DNA from: Alphaproteobacteria bacterium
GTDB taxonomy: Bacteria; Pseudomonadota; Alphaproteobacteria; ATCC43930; CGMCC-115725
NCBI GenBank assembly: GCA_021325525.1
Contig: JAJPHB010000137.1
Coordinates: 1 to 42,186, forward strand
Length of the DNA stretch: 42,186 nt
Direction: 5' to 3'
Numbering within the stretch: position 1 is the stretch's first letter; each line of letters begins with the position of its first letter. The position numbers and the translations under genes are program-made. Below the pieces are notes generated by a model. It saw only the letters and a list, made by a program, of their open reading frames with translations, did no database searches and was not told where the DNA came from. This document shows positions 33,126 to 41,955 of the stretch, piece after piece.

Positions 33126-34523
33126 GTGGATTCCATCGGCGGCCAGACTCATCGGCTGCGGCTCGAGCCGGGAGGCGCTTCCGGCGCCGCTCATGCGGAG
33201 CCGGGGCCGGGCGCGAGACGGGGCGCGCAGCCGGACGAGCTGGGGCCGATCGCGTTTCTGATCAACGCGGACGGCACATGGTTGCAGCTCGGCACGGAAG
33301 AAGCCGACCACTGCATCGCTCTGACGGGGGCGACCGCTGCCGCGGACAGCGCCTTTGCCACCAGCGGCTTCATTCAGGTCGAATACGGGCGCTCCGTCGT
33401 GCGCATCGAATTCAATCCGGCAAATACCGCCGAGATGGCGCTGGCATCGCTCCGTCCGCGCCTTGCTGTCGTCGAGCTTCCCGTCGAACTCGCCTTCCGC
33501 GCCGTGGCCCTTTCCGGCGAGCGCCACAGCTCGGGTGCCGCCGGGCTCGTCCGCATCGACGCCTTGGTGAGGCCCTACCGCGAAGCGGCCTTCGCCCGCT
33601 TCGCCGCCTCGGTTCCGATCATCGGCCAGAATCCGGTGGCCATGCCGGGGGTGGGCCCCGGAGAGTATGTCGTCTCCGACAAGGGCGAATGGTTCCGCGA
33701 CAACGATCCCCGGCTCGCGGAAGCCGTCGGATTCGCCGATCCGGCGCTCGATGCGATCGGTTATGCCCTCCGCAACATGGGATTCATCAAGGTCACGTTC
33801 CGCGAGGCGGGGACCGTCTGCATCGTCCTCCATCCGCGCAATACCGAAGCGGCGGCGGTCGGTTCGGTGACGAAGCGGATCGAGACGATCGATGTCGGAC
33901 GGTTCGAGATCCGCTATCTCGGCGAGGAAGGATGGGTGTCCGAGACACATGCCGGCGCGCTCGCCGCCGCGACGCGGCTCCGGAAATTGTGCGGCATCGA
34001 TGCCGGTGCGCGGCCGCGCGAGCGCTGGCATCTCACCACGGTAACGCCCGCGGCGCTCGCGGAGACGGGCAGCGAGGTGCTGCGTCTCATGCACCAGAAA
34101 TGGCGCGTCTCCTTCGGCATCTTCGGCGAGTCGGTTTTTGCCTTCGCGATGCGGCACGGACTGCTCGGGCGCTTGATCCTGGCCGAGGCGAAACGGCCGG
34201 GCGACGATCTGATCTGGCGCTACATCGGCGATGACTTCGGGACGTTCTTCTCCGAAGAATTCCGCTTCAACGCGATCGGAAACAGCGTCCGCGAACAGCC
34301 CGACAGGGACTACGGGCAGTGGGTCCATGCGGCCTACCATTCCGTCGTCCTGACCGGCGCGCCGCGCGTCGACTACATCGATGCTTATCTTCCAGGATCG
34401 GCGCGCGGCCCCTGGATCCGCTATGAGCGCCTCCTGCTGCCCTGGCGGCTGCCGACGGGCGAAACCCTCGTCAGCGTGTCCTCGCGCATCAAATCCGACC
34501 GAATGCTCAAGCGGCCTGCTTGA
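33126..34523 (+). CDS. Protein with an internal duplication and a PAS-like C-terminal domain
   Basis: A 465-residue protein, family not recognised by name. Residues about 42-130 and 180-265 look like two copies of one domain: GFIQVEY...VVRIEFNPANTAEMALASL at 81-109 aligns with GFIKVTF...VCIVLHPRNTEAAAVGSV at 219-248. Residues about 320-455 form a third domain resembling the alphaproteobacterial PAS_5 type, with DDLIWRYIGDDFGTFF and the YERLLLPWRLP motif near the end. No membrane segment or signal peptide is seen. AGGAG lies before the GTG at 33126; an in-frame GTG at 33111 is possible. The last 17 bases overlap the tail of the convergent GNAT-like gene. Role unknown; a sensory or regulatory function is inference. 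Confidence 0.75.
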   Translation: MDSIGGQTHRLRLEPGGASGAAHAEPGPGARRGAQPDELGPIAFLINADGTWLQLGTEEADHCIALTGATAAADSAFATSGFIQVEYGRSVVRIEFNPANTAEMALASLRPRLAVVELPVELAFRAVALSGERHSSGAAGLVRIDALVRPYREAAFARFAASVPIIGQNPVAMPGVGPGEYVVSDKGEWFRDNDPRLAEAVGFADPALDAIGYALRNMGFIKVTFREAGTVCIVLHPRNTEAAAVGSVTKRIETIDVGRFEIRYLGEEGWVSETHAGALAAATRLRKLCGIDAGARPRERWHLTTVTPAALAETGSEVLRLMHQKWRVSFGIFGESVFAFAMRHGLLGRLILAEAKRPGDDLIWRYIGDDFGTFFSEEFRFNAIGNSVREQPDRDYGQWVHAAYHSVVLTGAPRVDYIDAYLPGSARGPWIRYERLLLPWRLPTGETLVSVSSRIKSDRMLKRPA

Positions 34524-35277
34524 GGCGGACATAATCCCGCCAGTCGGCGGCGAATCTGGCGAAATCCGCGTACATGTCGTCCTGCCGAAGCCGACAGATC
34601 GCGGCCTCGACGCAGCCGGTCGGGTAGTCGGGAAATTTGACGCTGTAGCTGACGTCGCTGTAGCCGTACCGCGACGGATCGGTCTTCGCCAATGTCTTGA
34701 GCTGAGTGAGGTTGAAGGCGCACTCGATCGGCCAGCGCGTCGCCGCATATGCGCGCGCGGCGTGCGGCAGAAGGCTGGAGAGGCCCGAGCCGCGCAGATG
34801 CGGCGCAACCCAGACGCCGCCGGCGTAGTAGACGATGCCGGTGATGTCGGTCGCGAGCGGCGCCGTCACGAGACATTGCTGTCCGACATCGCGGCCGCCG
34901 TAAAAGGCCAAGCGAATCTCGCGTGCGAGATTGGTGTTGCGCCAATCGAAGATGCGCCCGCAGCAGGTGGCGACGATTTCGCCCGCTTCGTTCTCGCCGG
35001 CGAGCCAAAAGCCGGTCTGAGGGCCGAGGTCGAGGGAGGCATCGGGATCGAAGACGCCGAACATCCTGTACCAGGTGCCCTTCGCGGTTTCGGCCTCGTT
35101 GACGCGCATCAACGCCTGGAAATCATTCCTGAATTTCAGCTCGACCCCGAGGCTCCGCGCCATGTTGTCGGCGGCGATGAAAAAGCGCGACAGGATGCGC
35201 GCGTCGCCGTGGCGGATGGTGATCGCTTCGGGAAAGCGGATGTTGTCCGCGGGAATCGGATAGTTGTCGCTTGTCAT
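34507..35277 (-). CDS. GNAT-like acyltransferase domain protein
   Basis: A 256-residue protein. The central part has a GNAT-style strand-turn-helix: TGIVYYAGGVWVAPHLRGSG (about 145-165) followed by LSSLLPHAARAYAATRWP, where the RGSG turn would bind acyl-CoA phosphate. The rest does not match a named family. It has no export signal. A purine-rich ACAGGGGGC precedes the ATG. The tail overlaps that of the convergent PAS-like gene by 17 bases. An N-acetyltransferase is the best guess, with unknown acceptor; low certainty on function. Confidence 0.7.
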   Translation of the reverse strand: MTSDNYPIPADNIRFPEAITIRHGDARILSRFFIAADNMARSLGVELKFRNDFQALMRVNEAETAKGTWYRMFGVFDPDASLDLGPQTGFWLAGENEAGEIVATCCGRIFDWRNTNLAREIRLAFYGGRDVGQQCLVTAPLATDITGIVYYAGGVWVAPHLRGSGLSSLLPHAARAYAATRWPIECAFNLTQLKTLAKTDPSRYGYSDVSYSVKFPDYPTGCVEAAICRLRQDDMYADFARFAADWRDYVRLKQAA

Positions 35278-35437
35278 GTCGGCTTGCCCCCTGTCCCCCG
35301 CCGGCGTCCAGCATCGCTGCTACCGGGGGATGCCATTTTCGCCGACTATACATCGATTGCGGCACGAATGCTCGTGTCTCTTTCGCGACCCGGCAAGAAA
35401 AGTGAAGAAATGGTTAAGCGGGTCCGCCGGAGAGCGG

Positions 35438-36652
35438 TCAGCCGAAGAGGCAGCGGGCCGGAAAAACGACGCGCGCGACCGTGCCGACGCCGCGCTCGCT
35501 CGACAGTTCGAGCTGGCCCCCATTCGCCTCGGTCAGCGATTTCGCCAGCGGCAGGCCGAGGCCGGTGCCCTGGTGGCGGCGGCGAAACGGGCTCTCGATC
35601 TGGCTGAACGGCAAAATGGCGATGGCCAGCTCCTCCTCGCTCATGCCGATGCCCGTATCCGCGACTTCGATGGCCATGCCGCGCCCGGCTGTGAGCGCGA
35701 CCGAAACGGAGACGCGCCCGCCCTCGCCGGTGAACTTGACCGCGTTGGAGAGGAGATTGAGCAGAATCTGCTTGAGCTTGAGCTCGTCGGCGAGGAGGCG
35801 CGGCACCTCCGCGGCGGCGAAGTCCAGAGCGACGCCGCCCTGATCGGCGCGGCCCTGGACGAGGGCGATGCAGGCGCGCACCGCGGCGGGGACATCGACG
35901 GGCTCGATCTTCAGCTCGAGCTTGCCCGACTCGATTTTCGAGAGGTCGAGAATGTCGTTGATGATCGCGAGCAGATGGCGGCCGCTGCCATAGACGTCCT
36001 TGGCGTATTGGATGTAAGCGGGGTTCGCCATCGGGCCGAAAAGCTCGCGCATCATGATGTCCGAGAAGCCGATGATGGCATTGAGCGGGGTGCGCAGCTC
36101 GTGGCTCATATGCGCCAGGAAATCGGATTTGATGCGGTTCGCCCGCTCCGCCGCATCCCGTGCCGCCGCGAGATCGCTGGCGAGGGTCTTCAGGCTCTCA
36201 TGCGCGCGCTCGAGCGCATGGACGCGATCCTGCAGCCTCAGCTCGCTGTCGCGCAGCGCCTGCTCGACCGCAACCCGCGCCGTCACATCCTCGCAGGTGA
36301 TGACGCTGCCGCCGCCGGCGAGCGGCGCCGTTCTCGTCTCCAGGATCGGCCGGTCGTCGGAACGGTGCTCCGTGGCCGCGCTGCTGTCGACCCGATTGCC
36401 GGCGGGCGGGACGAATTTCATTCCGAGCCGCAAGCAGCCGTGGCTCGCGTGGCAGAGTTCGGCAAACCGCCGATTGAAGGCGATCAGCCGGTTCTCGCGG
36501 TCGACGGCGGCCACACCCTGATCGACGGCATCGAGAATCGAGACCAGGATCTGCAGATCTTTCCTGACATCTCCAGAGAGCTGCAGGCCGGAGGATCGCG
36601 TCTTGCCCTCGCCGTGATCAGCAATGCTCTGGTCGTCCGACGGGGCAGCCAT
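35438..36652 (-). CDS. PAS-domain sensor histidine kinase
   Basis: A 404-residue cytoplasmic histidine kinase. A PAS-like module (about 35-125, VSILDAVDQGVAAVDRENRL) leads into a coiled coil and the dimerisation domain FLAHMSHELRTPLNAIIGFS, with phospho-acceptor His184. The ATPase domain shows LLNLLSNAVKFTGEGG, DTGIGMSEEEL and HQGTGLGLPLAKSL. The layout resembles PleC/DivJ-type alphaproteobacterial kinases. The ATG at 36652 is chosen over 36676 because AGGAAGG lies directly before it. No receiver gene is adjacent. AT-rich DNA upstream (36705-36750) is a likely promoter. Confidence 0.92.
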   Translation of the reverse strand: MAAPSDDQSIADHGEGKTRSSGLQLSGDVRKDLQILVSILDAVDQGVAAVDRENRLIAFNRRFAELCHASHGCLRLGMKFVPPAGNRVDSSAATEHRSDDRPILETRTAPLAGGGSVITCEDVTARVAVEQALRDSELRLQDRVHALERAHESLKTLASDLAAARDAAERANRIKSDFLAHMSHELRTPLNAIIGFSDIMMRELFGPMANPAYIQYAKDVYGSGRHLLAIINDILDLSKIESGKLELKIEPVDVPAAVRACIALVQGRADQGGVALDFAAAEVPRLLADELKLKQILLNLLSNAVKFTGEGGRVSVSVALTAGRGMAIEVADTGIGMSEEELAIAILPFSQIESPFRRRHQGTGLGLPLAKSLTEANGGQLELSSERGVGTVARVVFPARCLFG

Positions 36653-36765
36653 TCGCCTTCCTGTAGTATTGCGCATCCTCGCTCAAATGGCGGGGAGCGT
36701 GCATGATGACAGGTAAATATTAGAAATCGGTAACGCGATAACGAAATGGCTGTCTGCCCATTCCA

Positions 36766-37971
36766 TCATTCCTCGCGAAGGAGTGCTGGCGTCGTGATGC
36801 CCCGGCGGCGGAGCGCGCCGATCGCCTCCGTGTCATAGCCGAGCTCGCGCAGAATTTCGTCGGTGTGCTTGCCCAGCGTCGGCGCCGGGCGCGTCGCGGC
36901 GACGGGCGCGTGGCGCAGACGGAACGGGAAGTTGACGACCTTGGTGGGGCCGGCGACCTCGTGGTCCATCGCGATGAAGGCCCGGTTGCGCTCGAGTTGC
37001 GGATCGCTCAGCACCGCGTCGTAGCTCAGCACCGGCCCGCAGGGCACGCCCGCGGCGACCAGCCGCTCGACCCAGCGCGCTACGGTCTCGGCGCGAAAGC
37101 GCGGCGCGAGGAGCTCCATCAGAGATTGCTGGTTGGCAAGGCGCGAGACGGTGCTGCGGAAGCGCGCATCAGCCCTGAGCTCGGGCATGCCGACGACCTC
37201 GCAAAAGAGCCGCCAGAACTTGGCGCTCGGGAGCGAGACCAGGAGGTCGCCGTCGCGCGCGCGGAGATCCATGACCAGCGCCAAGGGTGACCAATTGCCG
37301 AGGCGCTCCGGGTTGCGCTTGCCGAGCGCGGCCGCGGAGAAGAGCGGCGACTGCAGGAACACGGCCTGGTCGAAGAGCGAGCCTTCGATGTATTCGCCTT
37401 CGCCGGTGCGCAGCCGCCGCAGCAGGGCGCTGACCACCGCGAACGCGGCCGAGATCCCGGCCGCCATGTCGATGACGGGGGCGCCGGCCCGCATCGGTCG
37501 GCCGTTCGGCTCGCCGGTGATCGACATGAGCCCGCCCATCGCCTGCAGCAGCACGTCGGTTCCGGGCCGCCGCGCGTAAGGCCCGTCCTCGCCGAAAGCC
37601 GAGATCGAGCAGTAGACGATGTCCGGCCGGATCGCGCGCGCCGCCGCGTAATCGATCCCCAGCCGCTCGACGATGCCGGGGCGGAAATTGTGCACCAGAA
37701 CATCGGCGCCGGCGATGAGCCGGCCGACGATCTCGCGTCCTTCGGGCGCCGTGATATCGGCGACGATGCTCCGCTTGTTGCGATTGACTGCGATGAAATA
37801 GGGGCAGGACTCAGGATTGTGCTCGGCTTGCAGGTAGCGCGTGTCGTCGCCGGCGGGCGGCTCGACCTTGACGACGTCGGCCCCCATATCGGCGAGCAGC
37901 ATGGTCGCCACCGGGCCGACAATGACCCGCGTCAGGTCCACCACGCGGATGCCGTCGAGCGGCTTCGTCAT
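36766..37971 (-). CDS. Family III CoA-transferase (CaiB/BaiF)
   Basis: A 401-residue or slightly shorter enzyme that moves CoA between carboxylic acids without a free acyl-CoA hydrolysis step. Family text includes LDGIRVVDLTRVIVGPVATM at the start, KVEPPAGDDTR, VNRNKRSIVADI, LVHNFRPGIVERLGID, and PGTDVLLQAMGGLMSITGEP. The catalytic Asp is predicted at residue 168 (APVIDMAAG). The frame is open to 38019, but the ATG at 37971 (MTKPLDGIR) gives the standard family start. It is divergent from the Mo-hydroxylase operon; the two may serve one pathway. Substrate unknown. Confidence 0.92.
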   Translation of the reverse strand: MTKPLDGIRVVDLTRVIVGPVATMLLADMGADVVKVEPPAGDDTRYLQAEHNPESCPYFIAVNRNKRSIVADITAPEGREIVGRLIAGADVLVHNFRPGIVERLGIDYAAARAIRPDIVYCSISAFGEDGPYARRPGTDVLLQAMGGLMSITGEPNGRPMRAGAPVIDMAAGISAAFAVVSALLRRLRTGEGEYIEGSLFDQAVFLQSPLFSAAALGKRNPERLGNWSPLALVMDLRARDGDLLVSLPSAKFWRLFCEVVGMPELRADARFRSTVSRLANQQSLMELLAPRFRAETVARWVERLVAAGVPCGPVLSYDAVLSDPQLERNRAFIAMDHEVAGPTKVVNFPFRLRHAPVAATRPAPTLGKHTDEILRELGYDTEAIGALRRRGITTPALLREE

Positions 37972-38293
37972 CCCACGCCCCCCTGTCTCGCGCGGCGCCC
38001 CGTTGCGCCACCTTATCACAAGCGATCATCCCGCGGCGCGGGGTGTTTGCGGGCTCTCCTCGCCGCGGCTTCGGCGCCTTGACACCTGCGCCGGGCGATC
38101 GCTAGCTTCGCCCGACCCCCGAGCGGGGCGGCGCATCGCCGATCGGAAAGATAAAGAGGGAGAACGCCGTGGCACGACGGCTCGGCAAGGATTCGGCGAT
38201 GAAGCGCGATCGCGGCGTGAACGCGCCGTGGACCCAGGGCGGCCTCATCGACGCCATGTCGTTGCAGTGACATCCGAGGAGAGGGTAGGGGCC
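37972..38293. promoter_or_regulatory. Divergent region between the CoA-transferase and the coxL-like gene
   Basis: This stretch of 322 bases should hold both promoters. No clear -35/-10 pair can be named. Its right half contains a short translated-looking frame (38169-38270). No palindromic operator of note and no gene on the minus strand were found. Confidence 0.3.
38169..38270 (+). CDS. Possible 33-residue leader peptide upstream of coxL
   Basis: A GTG preceded by AAAGAGGGAG at a good distance opens a frame of 33 codons: MARRLGKDSAMKRDRGVNAP, then WTQGGLIDAMSLQ and TGA. The stop lies 23 bases before the coxL-type GTG and just before its Shine-Dalgarno, so translation of the leader could influence that of coxL. 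It has no run of a single amino acid that would signal classical attenuation. It could also be a chance frame. Confidence 0.35.
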   Translation: MARRLGKDSAMKRDRGVNAPWTQGGLIDAMSLQ

Positions 38294-40630
38294 GTGACTT
38301 CCGGCATCGGTGCGCGCGTTCTGCGCAAGGAGGATGACCGCCACCTGCGCGGCCGCGGCCAGTTCGTCGGCGACATCAAGCTGCCGGGGCTGCGCGAGGT
38401 GGCGTTCCTGCGGAGCCCCGTGGCGCATGCCCGCATCAAGCGGATCGTGGTCCCCGAGGAGCTGCGCGGCAAGGTCTTCACCGCCGCCGATCTCGAAGGC
38501 GTCAAGGCGATCCGTGCCGTCTCGGCGCTCCCCGGGTTCAAGCCGTCGGAGCAGCCTGTCCTCGCTAGTGGGAAGGTGCGCTATGTCGGCGAGCTCGTCG
38601 CCGCCTGCGTCGCGCCGAGCCGAGCCGAAGCCGAAGATCTGGCCGAGCGCGTCGAGGTCGAGTTCGAGGAACTGCCCGTCGTCGCCGACATGCTGGCGGC
38701 CCGTGCGGAAGGGGCGCCGCTCGTTCACGAGCAATGGGGCGACAACGTTTATCTCGAGACCTTCGTCAAGGGCGACATCGCGACGGCCGCCGCGAGCGCG
38801 CCCGTCAAGGTCACGCGCGAGTTCCGCACCGCCCGGCAATGCATGTCGCCCCTCGAAGGCAAAGGCGTCGTCGCCTCGTGGGAGCCGCGGCGCGACCAGC
38901 TCGTCGTCTACACCTCGACCCAGCAGCCGCATATCGTGCGGACCGGGCTGTCCGAATGCCTCGGCATCGATCACGGCAAGATCCGGGTCATCGCGCCCGA
39001 TGTCGGCGGCGGCTTCGGCTTTAAGGGCATCCTCTGCCCCGAGGAGGTGGCCGTGGCCTATCTCGCCCGGCGCCTCGGCCGGCCGCTGCGCTGGATCGAG
39101 GATCGCCGCGAGCAGCTCATCGCCACGGCCAATTGCCGCGAACACCACTACGTCATCACCGCCTATGCCGACCGCGAAGGCAAGCTTCTCGCCCTCGATG
39201 CCGAGGCGACGGTCGATGCCGGCGCCTATTCGGCCTATCCCTTCTCGGCCTGCCTTGAAGCCGCGCAAGTGGCGAGCATCCTGCCGGGTCCCTACGATTT
39301 TCCGGCCTATCAGTGCCGCACCTGGTCGATCGCCAGCAACAAGCCCCCCATCCTGCCCTATCGCGGCGTCGCGCGCACCGGCGTCTGCTTCGCGATGGAG
39401 CTCATTCTCGACGCCATCGCCCGCGAGATCGGGCGCGAGCCGCATGAAGTCCGCCAGAAAAATCTGGTGCGGCCCGAGCAGATGCCGTTCGAGAACGTGA
39501 CGAAGAAGCATTTCGACAGCGGCGATTACCCCGAATGCCTGCGCCGCGCCGTCACGGCCATCGATCTCGAAGGCGTCCGCGCCCGGCAGAAGCGCGGCGA
39601 GGCGGATGGGCGACGGATCGGCGTCGGCTTCTCGATCTTCTGCGAGCAGGCGGCGCATGGCACCTCGGTCTATGCCGGCTGGGGCATTCCGATGGTGCCG
39701 GGGCACGAGCAGGCCACCGCGCGGCTGACGCCGGATGGCGGCCTCGAGCTCCGCCTCGGCATCCAGTCGCACGGGCAGGGGCTTGAGACGACGCTGGCGC
39801 AGGTGGCGAACGAGGTGCTGGGCGTCGCCATCGACCGCGTCAATGTCGTTCATGGCGACACCGAATACACGCCCTATTCGACGGGAACCTGGGGCTCGCG
39901 CTGCATGGTGATGGCGGGCGGTGCCGTCGCCCGCGCCTGCCAGGAGATGAAGAAGCGCGTCCTCGCGATCGGCGCCAAGATGCTGCAGGCGAGCCTCGAC
40001 GAGGTGAAGCTCGCCGGCGGCGAGGTCGTCGGGCCGGCAGGCAGCGTCAGCCTCGCCGAGGTGGCGCGGACCTGGTATTTGCGGCCGCAGGACCTGCCGG
40101 CCGATGTCGATCCCGGTGGCCTCGAAGTCACGACCGGCTACAAGCCGGTGCGCGACAGCGGCACCTTCTCCTATGCGGCGCATGCCGCGGTCGTCGCGGT
40201 CGATACCGAGCTCGGCGCGGTCGAGATCCTCGACTATGTCGTCGTCGAGGATGGCGGCGTCCTCGTCAATCCGATGATCGTCGACGGTCAAGTCTATGGC
40301 GGCACGGCGCAGGGAGTCGGCACGGCTCTTTACGAGGAGATGCCCTTCGATGAAGCGGGGCAGCCGCAAGCTTCCACCTTGGCCGACTATCTCCTGCCCG
40401 GCGCAACCGAGGTGCCGGCCATTCGCATCGAGCATATGGAGACGCCGTCGCCCTACAGCGAGTTCGGCCAGAAGGGCATCGGCGAGGGCGGCGCCATCGG
40501 CCCGCCGGCGGCGATCGCCAACGCCATCAACGACGCGCTGGCCCCGCTCGGGGTCGAGGTGACGGAGACGCCGGTGACGCCGCGGCGATTGCTGGCGGCG
40601 CTTGCTGCCGCCCGGCGGAGCGCGGCATGA
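38294..40630 (+). CDS. Mo-hydroxylase large subunit, xanthine dehydrogenase/CoxL family
   Basis: A 778-residue molybdenum-cofactor subunit. The N-domain begins IGARVLRKEDDRHLRGRGQF; cofactor-binding text includes VIAPDVGGGFGFKG, LPYRGVARTGVCFAME with Arg357 near the active site, and GIQSHGQGLETTLAQVANEV. The catalytic base is predicted at Glu731 in GQKGIGEGGAIGPPAA. The true CO-dehydrogenase loop AYXCSFR is absent, so this is not a form I CODH; aldehydes, N-heterocycles or other carbonyls are likelier substrates. The start is GTG with AGGAGAGGG upstream; an earlier in-frame GTG at 38267 is less well placed. It is the first gene of the large-medium-small operon. Confidence 0.92.
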   Translation: MTSGIGARVLRKEDDRHLRGRGQFVGDIKLPGLREVAFLRSPVAHARIKRIVVPEELRGKVFTAADLEGVKAIRAVSALPGFKPSEQPVLASGKVRYVGELVAACVAPSRAEAEDLAERVEVEFEELPVVADMLAARAEGAPLVHEQWGDNVYLETFVKGDIATAAASAPVKVTREFRTARQCMSPLEGKGVVASWEPRRDQLVVYTSTQQPHIVRTGLSECLGIDHGKIRVIAPDVGGGFGFKGILCPEEVAVAYLARRLGRPLRWIEDRREQLIATANCREHHYVITAYADREGKLLALDAEATVDAGAYSAYPFSACLEAAQVASILPGPYDFPAYQCRTWSIASNKPPILPYRGVARTGVCFAMELILDAIAREIGREPHEVRQKNLVRPEQMPFENVTKKHFDSGDYPECLRRAVTAIDLEGVRARQKRGEADGRRIGVGFSIFCEQAAHGTSVYAGWGIPMVPGHEQATARLTPDGGLELRLGIQSHGQGLETTLAQVANEVLGVAIDRVNVVHGDTEYTPYSTGTWGSRCMVMAGGAVARACQEMKKRVLAIGAKMLQASLDEVKLAGGEVVGPAGSVSLAEVARTWYLRPQDLPADVDPGGLEVTTGYKPVRDSGTFSYAAHAAVVAVDTELGAVEILDYVVVEDGGVLVNPMIVDGQVYGGTAQGVGTALYEEMPFDEAGQPQASTLADYLLPGATEVPAIRIEHMETPSPYSEFGQKGIGEGGAIGPPAAIANAINDALAPLGVEVTETPVTPRRLLAALAAARRSAA

Positions 40631-41460
40631 AGGCGGCGCGCTTTGCCTATGAACGGCCGAAATCGCTGCGGCAGGCGGTGGAGCGGCTGGGGGATGGCGG
40701 CGGCTTCGTCAAGCTGCTGGCGGGCGGGCAGACCCTGGGGCCGATGCTCAATCTCCGCCTCGTCCAGCCCGATCTCCTCATCGATGTGACGAAGCTCTCG
40801 GAGACGACGGGCTGGAGCGAGGAGGCGGGGGCGATCCTCATCGGCGCCTGCGTCACGCATGCCATGATCGAGGACGGAAAGGTGCCCGATCCGACGGGCG
40901 GCATCCTGCCGCGCGTCGCCGCCGGCATCGCCTACCGGGCCGTGCGCAACCGCGGCACGATCGGCGGCAGCCTCGCCCATGCCGATCCCGCGGCGGATTG
41001 GCTCTCGGCGCTGGCCGCGCTCGGCGCCGAGGTGGTCCTCGTCGGCCGCAGCGCCGAGCGCCGCGTTCCTGTCGCCGAGCTTTCGACCGGCGTCTTTTCG
41101 ACGGTCATCGCCGAGGACGAGGTGCTGCGCGCGGTGCGCATTCCGCGCCTCTCGCGCCATGCGCGCTGGGGCTATTACAAGTTCTGGCGCAAGACCGGCG
41201 ATTTCGCCGAGGCGATCGGCGCGGCGCTGCACGATCCCGAACGCGAAGCGTTCCGCCTCGTGATCGGCGCCACCAACGGCGCGCCGCTCGTTCTCGATGG
41301 CGCTGCGCTCGGCGTCTCCGGCAGCGCGCTTCCCGAGCGGATCGACATGGCGGCGATCGGCCGCGCGCTCGACGCGCATGGCTTCGCCGATGACGACTAT
41401 GGCAAGGCGGTGCATCTCGTCGCGGCGAGGCGCGCCATTGAGCGGGCCCGGAGAACATGA
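40627..41460 (+). CDS. Mo-hydroxylase FAD-binding medium subunit (CoxM type)
   Basis: A 277-residue flavoprotein subunit that passes electrons from the iron-sulfur subunit to the final acceptor. FAD-binding signatures are LLAGGQTLGPMLNLRLVQPD near residues 35-55 and RNRGTIGGSLAHADPAADW at about 105-125. The C-domain (about 180-277) is the CO-dehydrogenase flavoprotein C-terminal type. The ATG overlaps the coxL-type stop by four bases (ATGA), and its own stop overlaps the next start in the same way. Confidence 0.93.
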   Translation: MKAARFAYERPKSLRQAVERLGDGGGFVKLLAGGQTLGPMLNLRLVQPDLLIDVTKLSETTGWSEEAGAILIGACVTHAMIEDGKVPDPTGGILPRVAAGIAYRAVRNRGTIGGSLAHADPAADWLSALAALGAEVVLVGRSAERRVPVAELSTGVFSTVIAEDEVLRAVRIPRLSRHARWGYYKFWRKTGDFAEAIGAALHDPEREAFRLVIGATNGAPLVLDGAALGVSGSALPERIDMAAIGRALDAHGFADDDYGKAVHLVAARRAIERARRT

Positions 41461-41948
41461 GCGACAGGAGTACAATCTCCCTCACCGTCAATGGCGAGCC
41501 GGTCACGGCCGAAGTCGAGCCGCGGCAGCACCTTGCCGATTTCCTCCGCGAGAAGCTGCTCCTCACCGGGACGCATCTCGGTTGCGAGCACGGCGTCTGC
41601 GGCGCCTGCACGCTCATGATCGACGGCGCGCCGGCACGCTCCTGCATCACGCTCGCGGTTGCCTGCGATGGCGCCGCGGTGCGCACGATCGAGGATTTCG
41701 ACGACGATCCGGTCATGGCCGAGCTGCGCGCCGCCTTCTCGGCCGAGCACGCGCTGCAATGCGGCTATTGCACGCCGGGTATGCTGATGACCGCGCGCGA
41801 CATCGTCACGCGCCTTCCCGAGGCCGATGCGGCACGCATCCGCGTCGAGCTCAGCGGCAATCTCTGCCGGTGCACCGGCTATGTCGGCATCGTCAACGCC
41901 ATCCAGCGCGTCCTGAAGGCGCGGGCGGGCAATCCGAGCGGCGCGTGA
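41457..41948 (+). CDS. Mo-hydroxylase 2Fe-2S small subunit (CoxS type)
   Basis: A 163-residue iron-sulfur subunit with two [2Fe-2S] clusters. The plant-type cluster has Cys43, Cys48, Cys51 and Cys63 (CEHGVCGAC and later C); the second has Cys102, Cys105, Cys137 and Cys139 (CGYC and CRC). Conserved text LTVNGEPVTAEVEPRQHLAD begins the protein. The order large-medium-small differs from the medium-small-large order of the classical coxMSL. Its ATG overlaps the coxM-type stop. Confidence 0.95.
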   Translation: MSDRSTISLTVNGEPVTAEVEPRQHLADFLREKLLLTGTHLGCEHGVCGACTLMIDGAPARSCITLAVACDGAAVRTIEDFDDDPVMAELRAAFSAEHALQCGYCTPGMLMTARDIVTRLPEADAARIRVELSGNLCRCTGYVGIVNAIQRVLKARAGNPSGA

Positions 41949-41955
41949 GGGCTCT

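Noticed and set aside
38102-40435. A minus-strand frame of 777 codons opposite the coxL-type gene
   Set aside because: Shadow of a strongly supported Mo-hydroxylase gene; no recognisable motif.
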